From contig MJGA01000004.1 of the NCBI GenBank assembly GCA_001910725.1, positions 1,674,001 to 1,738,000 on the forward strand: DNA of 64,000 nucleotides, given 5' to 3'. How positions within the stretch are numbered: the first letter of the stretch is position 1; the number at the start of each line of letters is the position of its first letter. Of the stretch, positions 38,657-50,243 are shown one piece after another. Position numbers and translations under genes: made by a program. The DNA is from Phanerodontia chrysosporium. Taxonomy: Eukaryota; Basidiomycota; Agaricomycetes; Polyporales; Phanerochaetaceae. The notes below the pieces were generated by a model. The model saw only the letters and a program-made list of their open reading frames with translations, was not told where the DNA came from and did not search any database.

Positions 38657-41600
38657 CTAACTGAGAGTGCGCGAGTCTGCTCGTTTGCGCCGCTCAGGAT
38701 GGTGATAGTATGTCCCATACCGCCGCCCACCCGGACTCGCCTGCAGCGCGCTGGTCTCCGTCGGCTGCTCCCGATCCTGCGGCCCGGTCGTCTCGGCTGT
38801 ATGCAAGCCTGGCGCACTTCGCACCGTCCCGTTGTCTTCGTCCGAATCGCTCTCCTCGTCGAGCCATGCACCGTCCTCCGGGAGCATGATCACGCCGGAC
38901 GCATGGTCGAAGCTTAAGCGGTGGCTCAGGTGGCGATGTCGTCCGCTCGGTACATCTTGCCAAGGGTTTACTGACGCGTCGTCCGCCGACCGCGGTACAG
39001 GTTCGGTCTGCGAGCGCGTTGGCACGGTGCGTGCTGCGCTCCGACGTTTACGAAGGGTCAATACTACGGCTGGCGTGGTATCAGTGGGAGATGTGATAGG
39101 TGCTGACGGGGGACCGTTCTGTAGTGTCTGACCCTTCTTGAGTGGTAGCCATGGCTGTGGGAGGACGCCGTTGAGCGCAGGATGGCCGTATCTCCGCTTT
39201 CCTGTGTTCAGAACCCCAGGATACCAGTTCGCCATGGGCGGCTGCGAGTAATCGGTGCGTTCGTCCTCTGGTGCGACGTACAGCGTGTCGTCGTTCTGTG
39301 CGTAGCGTCGGTGGTTAAGATAACTTTGCGACCATGTCACCGGATGACCAGCCCTCAACCTGACCACTTCCGCCGTATCCGTGCCTTTTTGGACTTCATA
39401 TATAGAGCTGAGGCTCACGTATTTGCTCAGTGGCTTGAACTTCTTATCCGTATACCATGCCCAGACCAGAACGAAGGCGAGGAGTGGAGCCAGGAGCGTC
39501 GAGAGCACATACGACTTCCGGAGGATGAAGATGCCGGACATAAAAATGAGGTAGATGACGATTCCCCAGTGCAGACGGGCGAATGTTATTGGCCAAGCTT
39601 GTCCTTGGGATTCGTAGGGCTTATAGAAGACTAGTTTTTTCGTCAACAATTTGACAGGCGATCCCAGCGTGACTGAACGCACCGAACAATAATTTATACT
39701 TGTACACCAGGTATGCGGTCCCGAAATAGATGGCGCCGAAGATGACGATGAGAGGTTGAATGACGCTGTACAACAGCGTGATCGTAAAGATAAGGATGCT
39801 CTGAGGGTATACTACACCATAGTTGACCATCGGAGGTGCATTCAGCTCCGCGTAGTCGCGAGGGGTGCGGGTGATGAACATTCGATAAAATAGCCGAGGG
39901 ACGATAACTCCGAGGTTCAATAGTTGCAGGGGCATGAGACCGATGCCTTGCAGGATAACGTAGGACAAGAAGAAATGTCTGACGGGATCCCATGCGTGTG
40001 AGTATATGCACCTTTTCTACGAGAGATCCACATACCTGGCGTTTCCCTGCTGTAATGCCGCTGCCAACTTTTCGGGAATTTTGGCTGGGGAGTTCGCGAG
40101 ATCCCGGACAAGTTGCCAATATGTACTGGCAAATAGGAAGATAAAGACGACGTTGATAAGCAGGAAAAGGAAGTATTTCTTCATCAAGGAGTATTCAATC
40201 CAGCTGCGAGCTTTGTAGCCTTGAATGTATGTCAGCCCTGCGGAAAGGGTGGTGAGTACAAGGTCGGGGCCGCTAGAGAAGTGAAAACCTACCTTCGAGT
40301 AGGAATGGCAAACATGCATTGAGAGTAATGACGGCGATGGAAGGAAGTGAATTCTGGACTATTGCTCCGATTTGCGCGTTCGCATCGATGAGCTTCGCGA
40401 GTGCAGGCCACGTTTTCTTGATCTCCTTGTAACTCAACAGTCCAGCGAGTGCGGTAACAGGAATAACCCAGAAGAAGAGGAGCAGCACCATCGCGCCCAT
40501 CACGAGCCAGTCGCGTGCAAGTGCAGAACCCGGCGCAAGCGTCATGTTGGCCCAAATAATATCTCGAGGTTCCGGGGCCAGACATGTGACGCACTGTGCT
40601 GGGGCAGGCGCATGCACGGTTTGCACCGCAATTTGCTGTCAAACTCCGTGAGCAAGTATCGCGGGAATGAAGGGCAGCTGTACTTACTGCACTGGACATC
40701 TTCTCAAAGGTTACGAACGCAGCATGGGTCGGTTTAAACTTCCCGGTAAGGCGTCGTTTGAGAACAGCTAGGTCAGCCTCCTTGAACTTTTCCTCCAGAT
40801 AATGCAACGCGTCGACCTTAGGCCCTAACGGGTGGGGCCGCATGGTAGGACGCTTGCGATTCGGTACGACCAAACGTTGTCGCTCTGTCTCTTCAGGATG
40901 GTTGCTCTCGACATCGACGAGGGGCTGTTCAACCCGGTCTGCCTCGACAGCCCGACTCGGGTTTCCAAGGTAGTGGACCCACTCTCTCTCGAGCTTGAGC
41001 AATGCCGCAGTGCGCTTGTCCAGTAGTGTCTTCAGCGAGTCGACCTCACGACATACGCTGACGCTCTCAACAGCCAGGTTCATCGATTCGAAGTACTCGG
41101 CCAGAGCACGCTCGTTTCGCAAGTGGGGAGGTAGATGAGTGACCATGACCGTGCGCGCAGATATAGAGTGTACGAGCTCGAGTGAGAAAAGCTGTCGCGC
41201 GCGGATGAACTTCTTGTAATTCCGGTGGATGAAGTAGAGCGTGATAATCGTGAAAAGGTAAGTGAAGAGCAGGTGGACCGTAAGGTAGGAGTTCGCGTCG
41301 CTGATGAGGTCGAGCCAGTCTTGTCCAGGTGTCACAGGAGACGTGCCATTTGCGACTGAGACTGACATGAGTGTCTCTTCTTTGCCATCGTCCCTGCCGT
41401 CTCCAATGTCGATGTTATGCTGTGGAGGGTGAGACTTGGGTGTTTCGGCTGGACTGTTTTCACTCACCTTCAGGTTCATGGGCATCAGTACAGCGACAGC
41501 AAACAGAGAGCAAACAGAGAAGAGAGAGAATGCCATCTTGTAGAAGTTGAGTAGCTAGCCAGGAGTGTAAACGATAAGTACGACGCCGGGTAAAGAGACA

Positions 41601-41927
41601 CATCGCGTGACATACCACGGCAGCATCGAGGCCGACGATCTGCAAGACCGTATACTCGGATATCCGGAGAGTAGGTATGATCCAGCCGAAGAACGTGTTG
41701 TGAGCATGTGCCTCATGAGGAGAGAACGCTATAAGTAGGTGATATAGCTTAGCTTGCATTGGTGAACATCCATGCTGCGTACCTTTAAGTTTTGTGCGCG
41801 GGGCGAAGAGCAGAGGCCACCTCGTGCGACAGTAGGAAAAGACGAGTATAGAACATATGCCAATGGTTGCAGAGAGAGTCAGCTGGGTTGTAAACCATGG
41901 ACCGTCATATTTTACTGCATGGCCCAT
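38657..41927 (-). CDS. CSC1/TMEM63 (OSCA)-family calcium-permeable channel-like protein
   Basis: Eight exons (41927-41783, 41728-41616, 41554-41468, 41419-40688, 40635-40293, 40237-40036, 39978-39683, 39630-38657) give 963 residues. N-terminal TM segments (LSATIGICSILVFSYC, MAFSLFSVCSLFAVAVLM) flank the RSN1_TM block (FFGWIIPTLRISEYTVLQIVG). The cytosolic RRM-like domain carries VMVTHLPPHLRNERALAEYF, and HAAFVTFEKMSSAQIAVQTV leads into PRDIIWANM, a hallmark of the family. Many TM helices follow (WLVMGAMVLLLFFWVIPVTA, SWIEYSLMKKYFLFLLINVV, IVIYLIFMSGIFIL). A long, partly disordered, charged C-tail (about 270 residues) is typical of fungal members. Relatives are osmosensitive or mechanosensitive channels. 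Start chosen as the ATG before HAVKYDGPWFT; an upstream exon is possible. Confidence 0.9.
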
Positions 41928-42172
41928 TCGTCAGGAGGGAATTCCCCAGATTACAATGCAAGACGCGTACGAGTTGGGGGCGTCCCCGGTGGCAGTTTCG
42001 GATTCTCATCGTCGGGGACGACTGTTAGCGTGGTAAGCAGCCAGTCTGGCAGCATGGCTCTGGGATGGGGGTCAAGAACGCTGCGGACTGGGCATTCAGC
42101 GAGAGGTGTCGCGGTGGGGTGAAGACGAGAGCGTGGTGGCCGCGGCCAGGGCTCTGCCTCCGCGTGCGCGTC

Positions 42173-43495
42173 ATGGAACACGGGCGTCAAACGCTGCCAG
42201 TCTGGTTTCCGGCAGCCATCATCACGCAGATCCCAATGAAGCGGTGGACGCCTCCCTCCAAGGACGGGCCATCCGTCCAGAGTAAGAGATTCTTTTCGCC
42301 CACTCCGGACGACCTCGTACGCACTCAACAGGCATCCTTCTGCTCGGCCGCTGACCCGAGCATTCCCAGCGCAACCTCGTCTTTGACTACCTTTGCCATG
42401 GTGCATACACAAGTACAGCCAGGGCGTTCGTGAACGACTCCGCCGTGAGGCATGTAGACTCCGATGGCGACGACCTCATGTCTGCCAGCGACACGACCCA
42501 CCGTGACCCCCTCGCAGACACGATGGAGGATAAGCTGACCGAGGCGGAGCTCCGGCGAGGTGCGAGCACAAAGCGCTCGATTGCCTTCACACCTCGTGCG
42601 ACTGACTTTGGACAGACATACGCATCCACATACTCTCAGGCAGGGTAGAAGATGCCATCCGCCTGCTCAACTCTCACTTCCCCTCCGTCCTTGACCCTAG
42701 CTCCCCCGCGGTATCCTCGTCAACGGAGGCTGGGACCTTCACATATATCCCCTCCACGTCCGTTGACCCGCTACACCTCCTCCTCAATCTCCGCATCCTC
42801 GATTTCATAGAATCTGCACGTACAGTTCCACTGCATTACCATCATCCAGGTGCGAAGATGCCGTTATCGCCCCTGCCAGTCTCCGCTCCGGCAGAGCAAG
42901 GTCCCGGCGAGAGTTTCAGCGAGCAGCAGCTCGTGCAGCTGCACAAAGCCCAACGATTGTACTCTGAAGCGAGCTCACTCCCGAAACCCGCCGACCGGGC
43001 CTTGTATCTCAAGGAGCTTTCCCAGGTCACGGCGCTCCTGGCGTACACCGTCCCCGAGAACAGTGTAATGGCTCCGTATCTTGCCCAGGAACGCAGGGAA
43101 GCTGTTGCAGAACAGATTGAGGGTGCCATATTATGTGCGTTGTGCTTAATATGGACCTTGTGCTTCCGCTTATATGCATCGTAGACCGCACTAACCAACA
43201 GGCCGTGTCGCGGATCGAACTCGCAGCTCGCTACACTAGTACTACTTGGTCAGTATTACATGAGCGAGGTATAAACCTCCCTCCGCCCAACAAGTGGCCT
43301 CCCGGAGTCAGACTACCTGGGGCAAATATTGGTCTCAGCAGGTCGGAGAACTCTGGTGATACGGGGAAGAAATCACACGAACATCCCGGAGCCGAGGTAT
43401 GTCTCTTGCACCGCGTAGCCATACAACAGCCTAAAGTGTCACGGTAGTCTGCACCGCCGTTCGACCTTTCGGAGTTCTTGCATACTAGGCCTTGA
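42173..43495 (+). CDS. LisH-CTLH-CRA protein of the RanBPM/GID (CTLH) group, without SPRY domain
   Basis: Five exons (42173-42316, 42370-42559, 42616-43134, 43185-43396, 43448-43495) give 370 residues. A 48-residue N-terminus without recognisable domain leads into a LisH motif (TPDDLRNLVFDYLCHGAYTS, then TARAFVNDS), a CTLH motif (IRIHILSGRVEDAIRLLNSH ... LLNLRILDFIESAR) and a CRA-like region (LLAYTVPENSVMAPYLAQER, then REAVAEQIEGAIL). The CRA part most resembles RanBP9/Gid1 rather than Gid8. Members form the GID/CTLH ubiquitin ligase that degrades gluconeogenic enzymes in yeast. The SPRY domain expected in RanBP9-like proteins is missing and is not upstream, because the CSC1-type gene starts 245 bp away on the other strand. 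Confidence 0.75.
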
Positions 43496-43657
43496 TCTCT
43501 ACATGTGGTTTTTCCTAGTAGCGTTTGTCTTTTGACGAACCATCGTTGTATTATCTGTCTCCTCTCGCAGCATCTCGACACGGATTCACATTTTGTACAC
43601 TATCCACTTATTTGACTTCATATCAACCACTTTCATGCACTCGGAGTGTTCGCGAAG

Positions 43658-44952
43658 TCATGATACTCTGTTAGATCCTACTATAGGTGCGGGTTCCTCT
43701 AATCCTACAACCTCGACGTCTGTCCACCTTTCTGCATTCACCTTTGCAACAATGTCCCCACCGACGCCACATCCTCTCAAGCCTAGAACGCGTAGATATC
43801 GCCATCGCCGCCAGGGGACCCTAGTTAACGATCCTTCTGCTGTGCTGCTCAAATTACTTATCCAGTCGTTGTAGGACAAATCGAGCACCTCCAGCAAGGG
43901 ACACAACTCAGGCAAGCGGTAGACACGAGCAGGATGAGGCAAGGCAACAAGTGCGATGTGCGTAAGAGTGGGGGGAAGATAAACCAAGAACTCGTTCGGC
44001 AGAGGCGTCATCACGAGGGCAAGCGTCGTGAACGACGCCGGTGCGTCTCCAGGTGCGTCCCAGGTATCGGTCTCGTCCCATGAAGATCCTTCACCTGCAG
44101 TCGGCTGAACAGATGATTGTGTATACCGGTGCACCTGCTCGCCCTTGTTGAGCATCGACCTCTTAAGGCTGGCCTCTGGACCGACAACAAGCAGCTCCCC
44201 TGCTACATGTGACTCTTCTCCGAAAAGACCTTGCAACGTTGCCGTTCCTAGGGGACTGCGCAGGGCGTACCAGCGAACGAGGTCTCGTTTGACATGCGCT
44301 GGGATGTACGCTGCGACCTCCGCCCAGTCTTCGCTGCCTCGACAGATCTCCAGCACCGCTCGTGCGCATTCGAGCGTGAGCGGGGGTACTGTCTCCTTCT
44401 GGTCCTCCTCGCCAACGTCGCAGATCCAGGATGGGACATGGAGGTCCTTGAATAGCAAGCTGAGGGCCTTAGCCCTCCACTGCGGGTCCTGTCGTCGGTC
44501 CTCGTCGAAGAGAGGCGTCCAGCTGCGCGGCGGGCGGGGCCCCGGTACGGGGCCGTTTGGGTAAGCATACGTCGGCACACCCTCGACGAGTGTCACTGGC
44601 GGGCGCATACCCCGCATGTGCCCCCTCGTACCAGGCTCGCGAAACGGGGCAGGCTGGACAGGCTCGAGTGTCTCCGCGTATGCATCTACAGTGAGATCGT
44701 TGGCACTTCTTGTTCCAAAAATCTGCGCAAGCGGGAGTGTCGGCTTGGCTTGCAAAGAAGTACTCGTAGGCGTCGTCGAACGGCGGAGGTTCTGCTGATG
44801 TCTGAATTGCTCTCCCCTTCACGTGCCATAAGATGAGTTGTCTGTACAGAGCGATGAGCTACACCGTAAACGCACCGTAGAGTATGCAACAGAGCGTTCA
44901 CTTGCCTCTCTGGCCTCAGACTTTCCCTATCGGCCGCAGTGCCTCGGGGCAT
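43658..44952 (-). CDS. leucine-rich-repeat-like protein of unknown function
   Basis: Two exons (44952-44876, 44816-43658) give 411 residues. The large second exon has no ATG in frame before the middle, so the small first exon beginning MPRGTAADRESLRPERQV is needed; its phase fits exactly. The central part has no recognised domain (AKALSLLFKDLHVPSWICDVG, CARAVLEICRGSEDWAEVAA). The C-terminal 120 residues show repeats in the LRR style: PPTLTHIALVALPH, CPLLEVLDLSYNDW, WRYLRVLGLRGCGV. Such proteins occur singly in many mushroom genomes, often as diverged F-box/LRR-type scaffolds, but no F-box is seen. I cannot assign a function. Confidence 0.65.
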
Positions 44953-45382
44953 ACTTTAGTCTCCGTTGCTTGACTGTAACGACTTGGATGCTGAGGCTGA
45001 TGAGGCATCCAAATCCAGCGTAACACGATGTGGTGGAATCAGTCAGGAGGAGAAAGACAAGAATGGACAACCGTAAAAACCGTGAGATGCAGCGTGTGGA
45101 GCACGAAGGGGCTGACGCCGAAGTTCTCAAGCGCCGTCTCGACGACTGGGTGCTACAAGGTATCCAGAGTAGAATTCAGAGCAAGACAAATAGATAGCAT
45201 GCACACAGCGATTGGTTTTGTCATACGGGGCATACAGGTAAATGGACAATAAAAGAAGACAACGGTGCATGCCGAGCGTACCCCCAGACGTGCGGCCCTG
45301 CGACACGACGTCCCATTGCTCACGGAAAGCGCGAGCTAGCCTCCCCCAGCGTACAAGCAGCCAGGCCTCAACGACCAACAAC
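44953..45382. other. 430 bp gap: promoter of the LRR-like gene and RPL7 3' region
   Basis: Open frames at 45028-45252 (plus) and 45127-45381 (minus) overlap each other and have no family features. The RPL7 stop is at 45383, so the right part should be its 3' UTR. Confidence 0.4.
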
Positions 45383-46557
45383 TTAGTTCATCTGGCGGAT
45401 GAGCTTGTTGATGTTGGTTTCCCGGTTGCCGAAGTCACCACCCTCGATGAAGTGCTTGAACTTCCGTGTCCTCCAGCCACCGGTGGGGTTGGACAGCTTG
45501 AATGGCCAAAGGAAGTTGTTGGCCTGCTTGAAGTTCGGGCCAGCGGTGAAGATCTCGTGTACGAGATCCTCAATGGAGAGAATGTCGTACTTGCCGAGAG
45601 CCTGCTCGATAACCTGGTTGTTCGCGAGAGGGATACGCTGCTTGTCGACCTTTCCGTAGCCGCGCTTGTAGATGAGCTCGCGAACGGACTTCAGGTTAGG
45701 CTCGCTAGGTTAAAGGTCAGTAACTGTCTCAAACCCGTCTGACTGAACATCGTATACTCACCCGTAAGTAACGTAAGGCTCGACAAGGCGGAGCATCTGT
45801 TCAGTAGCCTTCGTGACCTTAACGAAGACACCGTTGTTGATCTGCAGGAGGCGGAGAAGCTGCAGGATCTTGCGGGGCTTGGGCGCAATCTCGTTGATAC
45901 TTCACGATGGTCAGTACAGGATGATGAGAAGCCTGACATCACGACGCACCCCCGGATACGAATAACGAAGTAAACCTTCGCCTGAGCGGGAACGTAGAAG
46001 TCGCCGGCAGCACGGGCAGCCCGCTTCAAACGGATCTCCTCCTTCTCAGCAGCCAGGTACTCCTTCACGTACTTCTCCGCGCGCTTGAAGATGACCTTGC
46101 GCTTGGCCTTTGCTGCCTGGGGGAGTGGTTTGTCAGTCTCGTATCTTCGAATGGCAGGAGATAGGTGAAAATTCAGTCCCGAAAGATGGTAATTTCTGGC
46201 AACATTGTAGGGGTCAAGCCTCGACTAGCCAAGAAGAGTGTAGTATGCATCATAATAAAGCAGCGCAAAGCAATTTCAGGGTAAACCGGATATGCACTCA
46301 CCTTGCGGGCGGCAGCCGCAGCAGCGAGGCGCTCCTCCCGGGCCTTTTCGGTCTGCTTGCGCTTCTTGAGGATAGTCTCCGGGACTTCGACGTCCTATTG
46401 TACCCAACACATGCGTAGTTAGTTGTACTGGCATAGTCTCGCCATCAACCGAGGGTACGAACCGCAACGGACGGGACGCTAGCATAATTTCACCCTCGTT
46501 AGACTCACAGAAACCAGTAGATTGCAATGGTGCTACGCACGTAGTTGAGGGGGCCAT
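45383..46557 (-). CDS. rpl7: 60S ribosomal protein uL30 (L7)
   Basis: Six exons (46557-46541, 46478-46463, 46394-46302, 46116-45950, 45899-45762, 45704-45383) give 250 residues, the usual length. The first two coding exons are 17 and 16 nt and encode MAPSTTVPSVA. The body matches uL30: [119 protein letters not shown] and the C-terminus [20 protein letters not shown]. Intron 3 is 185 nt while the others are 50-70 nt; it probably hosts a snoRNA (separate entry). Confidence 0.96.
46165..46260 (-). ncRNA. candidate intronic box C/D snoRNA of the snR39/snR39b group in RPL7 intron 3
   Basis: The 185-nt intron contains, on the minus strand, a box C-like ATGATG (complement at 46249-46254) and, about 70 nt downstream, a CTGA box (complement at 46173-46176). 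Directly upstream of CTGA is ACCATCTTTCGGG, a 13-nt perfect complement to the universally conserved 25S/28S rRNA stretch CCCGAAAGATGGT. The fifth nucleotide before CTGA pairs with the G of CCCG, which corresponds to yeast 25S Gm805, guided by snR39b; snR39 and snR59, which guide the neighbouring Am807, lie in RPL7A/RPL7B introns in yeast as far as I recall. Box C matches RUGAUGA imperfectly (last base differs), I see no strong terminal stem, and the ends given are approximate. It could be that CTGA is D' rather than D. Confidence 0.62.
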
Positions 46558-46734
46558 TGCGGGATCTTGAGGGACTACGTACTCTTGCCGGTAGTCGAGG
46601 TCTGAGGCAGGGATCGGTGGCTTGCCGAGCTATGCAGTTTCTCGATCAAGATTCCCACGCATGCTGACTTGGGCGCTTAACTGAATTGCCCTCGCCCGTG
46701 TATGGCAAGTCTCTTCGAATGACATACAGTGTGA

Positions 46735-49700
46735 CTACAACACACGCATCCACCGTCCTCCGCAAATACATCTCGATCCCCATGTCGACTCCCAAGCACT
46801 CCAACTCTGCGACACATGTCCTGCCACTTGACCAGAGCCGCTTACCTCGCTTCTTCCACCGCAACGCATACAGACCACATCCAACCCTGGATGGAGGAGC
46901 AGCCCTTTAGACACCACGTCGATGTCTCGATCCTTGGGCCGCTCTGTCAGAGACATCCGCGTGAGACCATCCACCAGCTCTGACGGTTTGAGAAATAGTT
47001 TGGGCCTGTCGATTATCGAAGCCTTGAGGATCTTTTCGACTGCTCCTCGTACAACCGGAACCATGGAGGGCAGCACAGAGCACTTCACAAGGCTTCGGCG
47101 CTGTTCATCTGCTATGAGCGACATCAGATATGTGTGTCTTCATGTCATAGGCAACCTACCAGAGTATTTCAATTGGCCCTTGATCTCATCCAAGACGTGC
47201 AGCAGCCTCTTCAGATCCACCCCAGAGGAGTCCGCCGCATCCATCAAAATATCTTTAGCGATCTGCGCACTTTCACATCTCGGTGGTAGAGGATCAAGTT
47301 CGTCGCGGAAACGTGAGACATGGTTTATCGCATCTTTCAGATTTTGAAAGGCGTATGGATGGACCAGATGGAGTAAGATAGAGGCTAGCGCTATGGTCAG
47401 CCTTGCGAACACTACCAACGTGAGGAGAACATACTCTCCGGAGCAACCCACACGTCGCAATCAATAGACGCCTTTCCTGGACTCCCAGAGGTGGAATCTG
47501 GCTTGGGTGATATCTCTGGGTCCCCAACATATACACATCGCATCAGCAGTCTCTCTAGCAGGTTCACAAGCCATCTGCTTAGACCGACGAGCTGCCATAC
47601 GGCGTCTTCCTACTGGTTAACAGATTCTAAAATCACGTGAAGGGGGTGCTGCTCACCGAGGTCGTAGCTATCTCCGTCTCTGCAGTCTTCGAATGCGCTA
47701 TTGAGAGCCATCACAGAACACATGTCGTGTGCTGTCCTCCAGCGAGCTGCAAATGTGCGCTGAGATACCTCGTCTTGTTCGGTGCGCGACCTAGCTCTGC
47801 GTCGAAACGTCAGCCTCAAGTATGAATGGTTCACTGTGCGTCCTACAGGTACAATTCGGTAAGGACGCCTAAAAGCTCGTCGTACCAGGTGGCTAAAACG
47901 CCATTTGCACCCATTTCCAACGCTGTCGCGGCCTCAAACAGAACCGTTTCGAGAGTTGAGGTAGATATTGTCGACGCTGACAAGGCGCGTACAACGTCTG
48001 AAGGCGCTCGCCTAGAGAACAATGACGATATAAGGGCTCGAGAAAGCTCGTGCCTCCCAGGAGTCGATGTTAGAATATTCTGGTTCGAAGCGGAGGGATG
48101 TGGTATAGGCTGAATGGACACTCTAGATCCCTGAAGGACAGAGGAACTGGGAGATAGACCACAGATATAGATTTGATTCGGTGAAGCGGCAATCCCCACG
48201 GGTACTAACCCTGGTCAGCACTAATAAACATCAAGTACGAGAGAAAACTCACTGTCTCTGGCACTGCCATCGGCTGGGCACAATAGCGGCGAGTTGTCCC
48301 ATTGTGGGTCTGTCTTCAGGTCCGGTCTACTTCAACTTGAATAAGACAGCATGGCGCAAGCGGTCGGAGATCTTACACGGAAAGTATAGATGTGCTCCCA
48401 ATGCGCATCTCCTTTGGTGTGCCAGACTGTCGAGGGTGTATACCGGCGAAGTCGAGGAACCCTGCTATCACGCGTAGTCTGGCCGGTCCGGGCGCTAAGA
48501 ATGCCAATATGCCCGAGTCAAATGTGCGCGTGTGCTCAAAACGGCACGACTACAGACAAATACGTCAGTTGTGATAGTGCACAGCTGCATTGGTGCTCAC
48601 CCGGATTTGTTGCTCGGACGGAGGGGGAAAGGAATACAGGGATAGGTGGGATTTTGGCAGGGACGAGACTGTCAAGGCGTGTCAGGGCTTGAATCGACAA
48701 GCAGGATGTAGCTTTGTGCTTACAGTCGTCAAAGTCGAGGTAGCTCACTGCAAGATATAGCGAACCAGGCTCAGACATGCCGTTGCTCTTCATCGGTCTC
48801 CGTGGGTCTCTGGTAATGGTAGGACTAGGCGGGATAATTTCCGGGGGGAAGGAGAAGAAGCGAAGCTCCGTAAGGTGTGCTTTCATCGCATTCACTGGAG
48901 GCAGGGGTCTCGTGCCTAGGTCTAGGAAATGTCGTCAAGCTATGGTCAACGAAGTGACGCTAACGCCCACGTACTCAGCGTAGTAATTGATACCTTGACC
49001 GCGACAACACAGAGATTGATAACTTCTTCGTCACCCCATCGCTCCCATTCCGTCGCACTCTCATGGTCTGGCTGGGTAGTACTGCTAGAAATACCCAGCG
49101 AGAGGCTAAGATCAATCTCACCGACTGACGGCTCCCTGGAACCGGCAGAAGGCATCAATTTTGACCGAGTTGCGACCGTTAGAAGGTGCTCTGACAATCG
49201 GGTGAGATATAATCCTGTTTAATCATCTCAAACATACCGTTATAGCATACCCCGATAGCTGCGTGCGTACAGATACATCGTCCACTCGTCCTATCATTCT
49301 TGACTTGCTGCGGCTGAGGCATAGCAGTCTCTCCCGAGTCCATATTCAGAGAAGAACGCGTCTGAGTCTGTAGGCTTCCCGTAATTGTCTTGCGGAGGGT
49401 CACGTTGTGAAGGTGAATCTGATGCGACTCAATTACAAGGACCAACAGCGCCCCGTCCACGGGTACCGGTGGTCCTCTTGGAGGTAGTCGATAGGGTGCT
49501 CCATGTTCGCCGACTGTCCACTAAGAAACTTGAGTTGTGTCCACACTATATATGCTGCTTTGCTCGTGAAACTCACAGGTCGCTCAGCTGAGAGCCATTC
49601 TGCAGCGACAACTCCAGCATGTCTCCCATAATAGAAGCATTCGTGAACACTCCACGAGTCCAGATAAGAGCCTCGCTTCCACAGGCACCCGACACCATCT

Positions 49701-50063
49701 TCTACTTTTCCTGGAAAGTACGCAAATAGCCAGTCCTCAGTCGGACTCACGGATATGACTGTAGGCGGGTCATAAGACGTGTAATTGTGCAGGATCGAAT
49801 CCGGCCATGGAATATTGAATTGTCTTGAGGAAGGAAAGTGTCTAGCAATCACCACAGGCTGTGTCGGATGTGCGGTGTAGATCACGGACGAGCAAGACCA
49901 GACTATGGGCCTTGCGGCTGGTTAGTACTCGGGGCGCGCGCCGCGAATTAGAGTAGACACACCTCTTGGGACCGTCGGTCAACGGTAGTAGTTCCCACCA
50001 CCCTAACTGCCAGTGCGAGTCCTCGCGAGCCTTGCCTTTGGATTGCTGAGGGTCGAACATCAT
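46735..50063 (-). CDS. med16: Mediator complex tail subunit MED16 (Sin4)
   Basis: Thirteen exons can be joined in phase (50063-49963, 49910-49577, 49520-49238, 49190-48975, 48921-48724, 48668-48601, 48549-48377, 48329-48253, 48210-47847, 47814-47657, 47605-47435, 47390-47160, 47111-46735), giving 916 residues. The N-terminal beta-propeller part includes VISVSPTEDWLFAYFPGKV, CLWKRGSYLDSWSVHECFY and RLPPRGPPVPVDGALLVLVI. The helical part has WRTAHDMCSVMALNSAFEDC and AVWQLVGLSRWLVNLLERLL. The C-terminal domain ends with the four-Cys pattern of fungal MED16: VCMRCGGRSEV and SRCICGGRW. MED16 anchors tail subunits and receives activators in the nucleus. Start is one of two adjacent ATGs; divergent from the PSMG3-like gene. 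Confidence 0.88.
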
Positions 50064-50243
50064 CAGGTCCTACGCGGTGGACAAGTTCGGTTCAAGCTCA
50101 AGCACGCGACTGATCTTCCGAGGTCACGGCAAGCGTCTCAGATAAGATAAGATTAGACGAAGTGATCCTGGGACGACGTTCCCAACATTAATGCATTGTT
50201 GCTCGCTCACGACGCGAATGAGTGGACGAATATTATCCACAAT
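50064..50243. promoter_or_regulatory. divergent promoter between MED16 and the proteasome chaperone gene
   Basis: 180 bp between start codons on opposite strands. A small direct AGATAAGATAAGATTAGA tract at about 50140-50157 contains two GATAAG motifs, the GATA-factor core. Use is not shown. Confidence 0.4.

Noticed and set aside
48669..48723. Read-through of a MED16 segment in frame, or a 36-nt intron
   Set aside because: Either choice leaves the next exon out of phase. An acceptor 20 nt further downstream gives a normal 56-nt intron and a consistent frame.
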